The notes below the pieces were generated by a model that worked only from the letters and a program-made list of their open reading frames with translations, was not told the origin of the DNA and made no database searches. The position numbers and the translations under genes were made by a program. 26,492 bases of DNA from an uncultured Acidimicrobium sp. (GTDB lineage: Bacteria > Actinomycetota > Acidimicrobiia > Acidimicrobiales > Ilumatobacteraceae), in contig CAINLH010000108.1 in NCBI GenBank assembly GCA_903850275.1, positions 1 to 26,492 of the forward strand, in the 5' to 3' direction. Positions 23,746-26,492 of this stretch are shown here, piece by piece. Each line of letters opens with the position of its first letter. Position 1 is the stretch's first letter.

Positions 23746-25233
23746 TTAAGCCAACTCGCCCCGCGCAATGCTGTTACTCACGGCATTGACAAAATGACCC
23801 AGCGGCTGATCATGCTCGATCAGGGGAACGTACTTCCCTACAACATCAATCACTCTTTTTGCAGCCTTGCCCCGTTTAACTTCTGCGCGCAGACAAAGCA
23901 GTTGATGCGCAGTTACGGCTTCAATCGCCACTAGCTGTCGCAACCAGCCAATCTGTCGGCCCAGTTTTTCCACGACTAGCGGAAACTGCGATGCAACATC
24001 TTCAGCATTTTCAGAAATTGCAAAGAAGTCGAGACTTGCCGGATTGGCTTCAAATCGAACCCGCGTTGCCATTGCAACCGTCGACTTCATCAGAGCATTG
24101 AAGCCCACACTATGACCTTCGAGCGGCGCAAGGTATCGGGGAACCCCCTCAATGGTTCCGTTGGCCATTCTGATCGTTCGGTTGGCCGTCGCATTTGACC
24201 AGTGTGTAAGTGCAATAGAAAGCGCGTCTCCCGCTACGGACACCGCAAGCGATTGGAAATTGCTCGACGATCGGATTTGTCGTTTCTCTAGCAACACAAC
24301 TGGGTTGTCATTGCTCGAATTGCACTCTTGCTGCAGCAAATCCATAAACGATCGCGCATGGGTTTCCACCAAGGCCACCAGTGGAACAAGAGTTCGAAAC
24401 GAAAGCGCATGCTGGGCCTGATCAATCGCACCCTCTTCAAGCGTCCACGAACCGTGCAGCAAGTCCATGATCAATCGGCTTGCATCATCGCCTCCAGGGA
24501 CAGACTTTGTTGCCACAACTTCTGGCAGGAACGGCCCAGGGTTGACGCCATAGGCCTCGCACGATGCAACAGCAACCTGTTTCGCTGCAGCCAGGACAAC
24601 GCCCAACTCCGCGATTACTTCAACTGCGGCGGATTGCGTCACCGATCCGGAGTTCAGCAGGCCAAGCGCATCTTTTGCCGCAAGTTCGACCGGCTGCAAA
24701 TTGGCAGCACTCAGCGCGCTAAATGCAGAAACTCGTGTGCCCCGAAATGAAACGTCTCCAATGCCCAGCGCAGCAGCACACAATTGTGCACATTGGCCAA
24801 GATCGCTGGAGCCGACCGACCCAAGCGAAGCCACTACAGGCGTCAAACCCTTGTTGTACATTTCGACGAGTTGCTCGACAACATGCGGAGATACGGCCGA
24901 GTTGCCGTTGCACAAGTTCGCAATGCGAATACCTAGCGCACGTCGACTCACAGAATCTGGAAGGGGCTCCCCAATACCGATCATTCGCCCCTCGATCACC
25001 GATCTTTCAAAATCTGCAGTAGATCCGCGCTCCAGTTTCATTGACACGTTGGCCCCCAAACCAACATTCAGGCCGTAGACGGCAGAAGCTCCATCCAGAT
25101 GTTCATCAGCAATTTTTCGCGATTCGGCAATCCGCTTAACTGCGGCAGCAGTCAACTCAATCTGCGTGTCCAAGCTTCCTAACGCGATCAAATCGGCAAG
25201 CGCGAGGTGATTATCTCCAACAGTAATTTTCAT
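23746..25233 (-). CDS. HAL/PAL-family ammonia-lyase homologue with altered MIO loop
   Basis: 495 residues of the histidine/aromatic amino acid lyase fold. Conserved landmarks: Tyr53 in VYGLNVGLG (usual YGxNTGFG), Asn194 in LLNSGS, NSSNDNPVV at 305-313, Asn325-Phe326 in SSNFQ, and Glu411 in AEDVAS. The MIO-forming segment, normally GSVGASGDL, reads GSVGSSDLG (138-146): one residue shorter and without Ala-Ser-Gly. The YS.R motif around Tyr280 of HAL reads HALSFR. The normal catalytic electrophile may therefore be absent or made differently. It overlaps the upstream dehydrogenase-like gene by 4 nt (ATGA). Calling it a histidine ammonia-lyase (hutH) is not justified; no other hut gene is visible. 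Confidence 0.8.
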   Translation of the reverse strand: MKITVGDNHLALADLIALGSLDTQIELTAAAVKRIAESRKIADEHLDGASAVYGLNVGLGANVSMKLERGSTADFERSVIEGRMIGIGEPLPDSVSRRALGIRIANLCNGNSAVSPHVVEQLVEMYNKGLTPVVASLGSVGSSDLGQCAQLCAAALGIGDVSFRGTRVSAFSALSAANLQPVELAAKDALGLLNSGSVTQSAAVEVIAELGVVLAAAKQVAVASCEAYGVNPGPFLPEVVATKSVPGGDDASRLIMDLLHGSWTLEEGAIDQAQHALSFRTLVPLVALVETHARSFMDLLQQECNSSNDNPVVLLEKRQIRSSSNFQSLAVSVAGDALSIALTHWSNATANRTIRMANGTIEGVPRYLAPLEGHSVGFNALMKSTVAMATRVRFEANPASLDFFAISENAEDVASQFPLVVEKLGRQIGWLRQLVAIEAVTAHQLLCLRAEVKRGKAAKRVIDVVGKYVPLIEHDQPLGHFVNAVSNSIARGELA

Positions 25234-26246
25234 GAGTAACGCAATCTCTGGCCAACACCCATCTTCTTAGCCTTTGCAAGCATCGTATGACCAAGTGCAA
25301 TGTCGGAAAGCGACAGCCCACGATGCCAAAGCAGCGTTGTCTCATCGTCGGATTCTCGCCCGGTTTTTTTGCCGACAACAATCTCGCACAGCTCTCCGTG
25401 CAGACTTGTCTCGTTTAAAAGCCCAGCTTCAACGTGCGCGCGAAGCGAACCAAATTTGCCGCTCTTGCACTGCCCCCAATCATCGACCACCACTTTGTCC
25501 ATATTGGACAGCAAATCGATCTCTACGGCACTCATTGTCCCGTACGGCACAACAAATGCACCACGACCAATCCACTTCGTCTGCAGCATTGCCTCAGGCG
25601 CTGGCAATCGGGAAGCCTCTACAACGATGTCGGCTCCTTCAACGCAACTTTTCCAATCGGTTGTAACTCGCACAGGTTTGCCGAGGTCGTTGGAGAGTTT
25701 TTTTGCAAATGCCTCGCGACTTTCTGGACGAAGCGAATGCACCCGAATCTCATCAAAGTCAAATAAGTGATCAAGCAGTCGTACGTTCCAATACGCAGTC
25801 CCTCGAGCGCCAATGTGCCCCAAAACTTTGGAACCCTTTCGCGCAAGATGTTTGGCGCCTAGTGCAGTAATTGCGCCAGTGCGCATGTCCGTGAGGAACG
25901 ATGCGTCGATCACTGCTTTTGGCATTCCCGTGCGGCGATCCATCAAGTTGAGGAGGGCCAATTCGCTCGGGAGACCAGCCAAATAATTGTCGACAAAGTC
26001 CCCCACCACTTTGACGCCAGCCATGTCGATCGAACCACCAAGTGATCCGCGCAACACGTTGAAGTGGCCTTGCGAAACGCCTGGCTCCAGGTGGACTCGG
26101 GGCTCGATAACTGCCTCACCCATCCCCTGCAGCCGAAGGCCTTCTTCAACTGACTCAAGAATCTCGTCATTGCTTAATGAAAGTTTTTGCACGTCGATTC
26201 GGCTGAGATAGTCGATCCATGTTTCAGGAATTTCTTCGTTGCTCAT
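25230..26246 (-). CDS. Ornithine cyclodeaminase / mu-crystallin family protein
   Basis: 338-residue NAD(P)-binding enzyme of the OCD/mu-crystallin family, which includes ornithine cyclodeaminase, alanine dehydrogenase (archaeal), imine reductases, SbnB-type amino-acid dehydrogenases and ectoine-degradation EutC. Numbered from the ATG at 26246: the substrate-arm PRVHLEPG is near 50; AGVKVVG holds the likely catalytic Lys79; the Rossmann glycine loop is GHIGARGTA near 143-151; VVVDDWGQ near 252-259 has the likely catalytic Asp. The C-terminal LSLSDIALG block is typical. The reaction cannot be chosen from sequence alone. The ATG follows the previous gene's TGA by one base; a TTG at 26255 is less likely. 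It overlaps the lyase-like gene by 4 nt. Confidence 0.87.
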   Translation of the reverse strand: MSNEEIPETWIDYLSRIDVQKLSLSNDEILESVEEGLRLQGMGEAVIEPRVHLEPGVSQGHFNVLRGSLGGSIDMAGVKVVGDFVDNYLAGLPSELALLNLMDRRTGMPKAVIDASFLTDMRTGAITALGAKHLARKGSKVLGHIGARGTAYWNVRLLDHLFDFDEIRVHSLRPESREAFAKKLSNDLGKPVRVTTDWKSCVEGADIVVEASRLPAPEAMLQTKWIGRGAFVVPYGTMSAVEIDLLSNMDKVVVDDWGQCKSGKFGSLRAHVEAGLLNETSLHGELCEIVVGKKTGRESDDETTLLWHRGLSLSDIALGHTMLAKAKKMGVGQRLRYS

Positions 26247-26247
26247 T

Positions 26248-26492
26248 TCAACCAATCCGATAGTCGTCTACGCGACTGGTGATTGCCTCTAAGACATCGG
26301 GCAATGGACGCACACCGATGCCCACCGTGTTCGGTACATCGATGTATCCATCTTTCAAAACGAATGGCTCGGTTACGTCTTGCACGAAGTAGCGATCGGA
26401 TGCGCTGGTGTCGCCTGGAAGTGTGAAGCCAGGCAGTGCAGCAAGCGCAAGGTTTGCAGCGCGGCCAATGCCGGTTTCCAACATTCCGCCAC
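26248..26492 (-). CDS. N-acylamino-acid racemase / o-succinylbenzoate synthase family, C-terminal part
   Basis: The last 80 or so residues of an enolase-superfamily enzyme; the start lies right of the window. The readable protein begins GGMLETGIGRAANLALAALP, the hallmark of the MenC/N-succinylamino-acid racemase (NSAR) group, followed by GFTLPGDTSASDRYF and the IDVPNTVGIGV block near the end, also characteristic. Such enzymes make OSB in menaquinone synthesis or racemise N-acylated amino acids, and many do both. Because the two following genes act on amino acids, a racemase role is favoured over menC, though no catalytic lysines can be seen in this fragment. The stop is 1 nt before the dehydrogenase ATG. 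Confidence 0.85.
   Translation of the reverse strand, partial: GGMLETGIGRAANLALAALPGFTLPGDTSASDRYFVQDVTEPFVLKDGYIDVPNTVGIGVRPLPDVLEAITSRVDDYRIG

Noticed and set aside
23746..25233. hutH (histidine ammonia-lyase) assignment
   Set aside because: The MIO tripeptide and the YS.R motif are altered and no hutU, hutI or hutG neighbours are seen.
1..26492. CRISPR array, transposon, prophage or riboswitch
   Set aside because: No spaced direct repeats, transposase or integrase motifs, attachment-site repeats next to the tRNA, or recognisable riboswitch cores were found by reading both strands.

Overview
The window looks like a chromosomal segment of an actinobacterium, most plausibly class Acidimicrobiia (freshwater/marine Ilumatobacter-like). 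This is an inference. It rests on the gene order clpP-clpX-folC-ndk-mreBCD-mrdA-rodA-rne-rplU-rpmA-obg-proB, which resembles the Streptomyces mre neighbourhood, on a ClpP2-type ClpP, on an Rv2061-like PPOX protein, on moderate GC, and on several starts with no Shine-Dalgarno. Coding density is very high and no mobile element, CRISPR array or prophage was seen.

Layout. 1-2642 (minus): a MoxR-type AAA+ ATPase, a CoxE-like VWA protein and a truncated histidine phosphatase form one tight operon. 2708-4294 (plus): the lipid II flippase MurJ, transcribed away from moxR and overlapping the end of proB tail to tail. 4255-6605 (minus): obg and proB. 6653-7819 (plus): a dGTPase-like HD hydrolase that splits the usual rplU-rpmA-obg series. 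7852-10343 (minus): rpmA, rplU and an RNase E/G with an Arg/Gly-rich N-terminal extension. 10568-16559 (minus): the elongasome operon mreB-mreC-mreD-mrdA(PBP2)-rodA. 16680-21718 (minus): tig, clpP, clpX, folC and ndk. 21746-23733 (plus): a small SH3-like protein, a class V aminotransferase-fold protein without a C-terminal cysteine, tRNA-Pro(TGG), and a PPOX-class flavin/F420 protein. 23746-26492 (minus): a translationally coupled catabolic or biosynthetic operon of an N-acylamino-acid racemase/MenC-like enzyme (truncated by the window edge), an ornithine cyclodeaminase/mu-crystallin family dehydrogenase, and a histidine/aromatic ammonia-lyase homologue.

How the genes work together. The central 15 kb is housekeeping. 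Trigger factor with ClpXP handles nascent and damaged proteins. FolC and Ndk supply folate and nucleotides. MreBCD, PBP2 and RodA, together with MurJ, build lateral-wall peptidoglycan for a rod-shaped cell. RNase E/G, L21, L27 and Obg belong to RNA decay and 50S biogenesis.

The most unusual part is the right-hand operon. Its ammonia-lyase homologue keeps the overall fold signatures, but the Ala-Ser-Gly tripeptide that forms the MIO cofactor is altered and one residue short, and the general-base tyrosine region is changed. Linked to a racemase-like enolase-superfamily enzyme and an amino-acid dehydrogenase homologue, it may be an undescribed amino-acid-modifying pathway.
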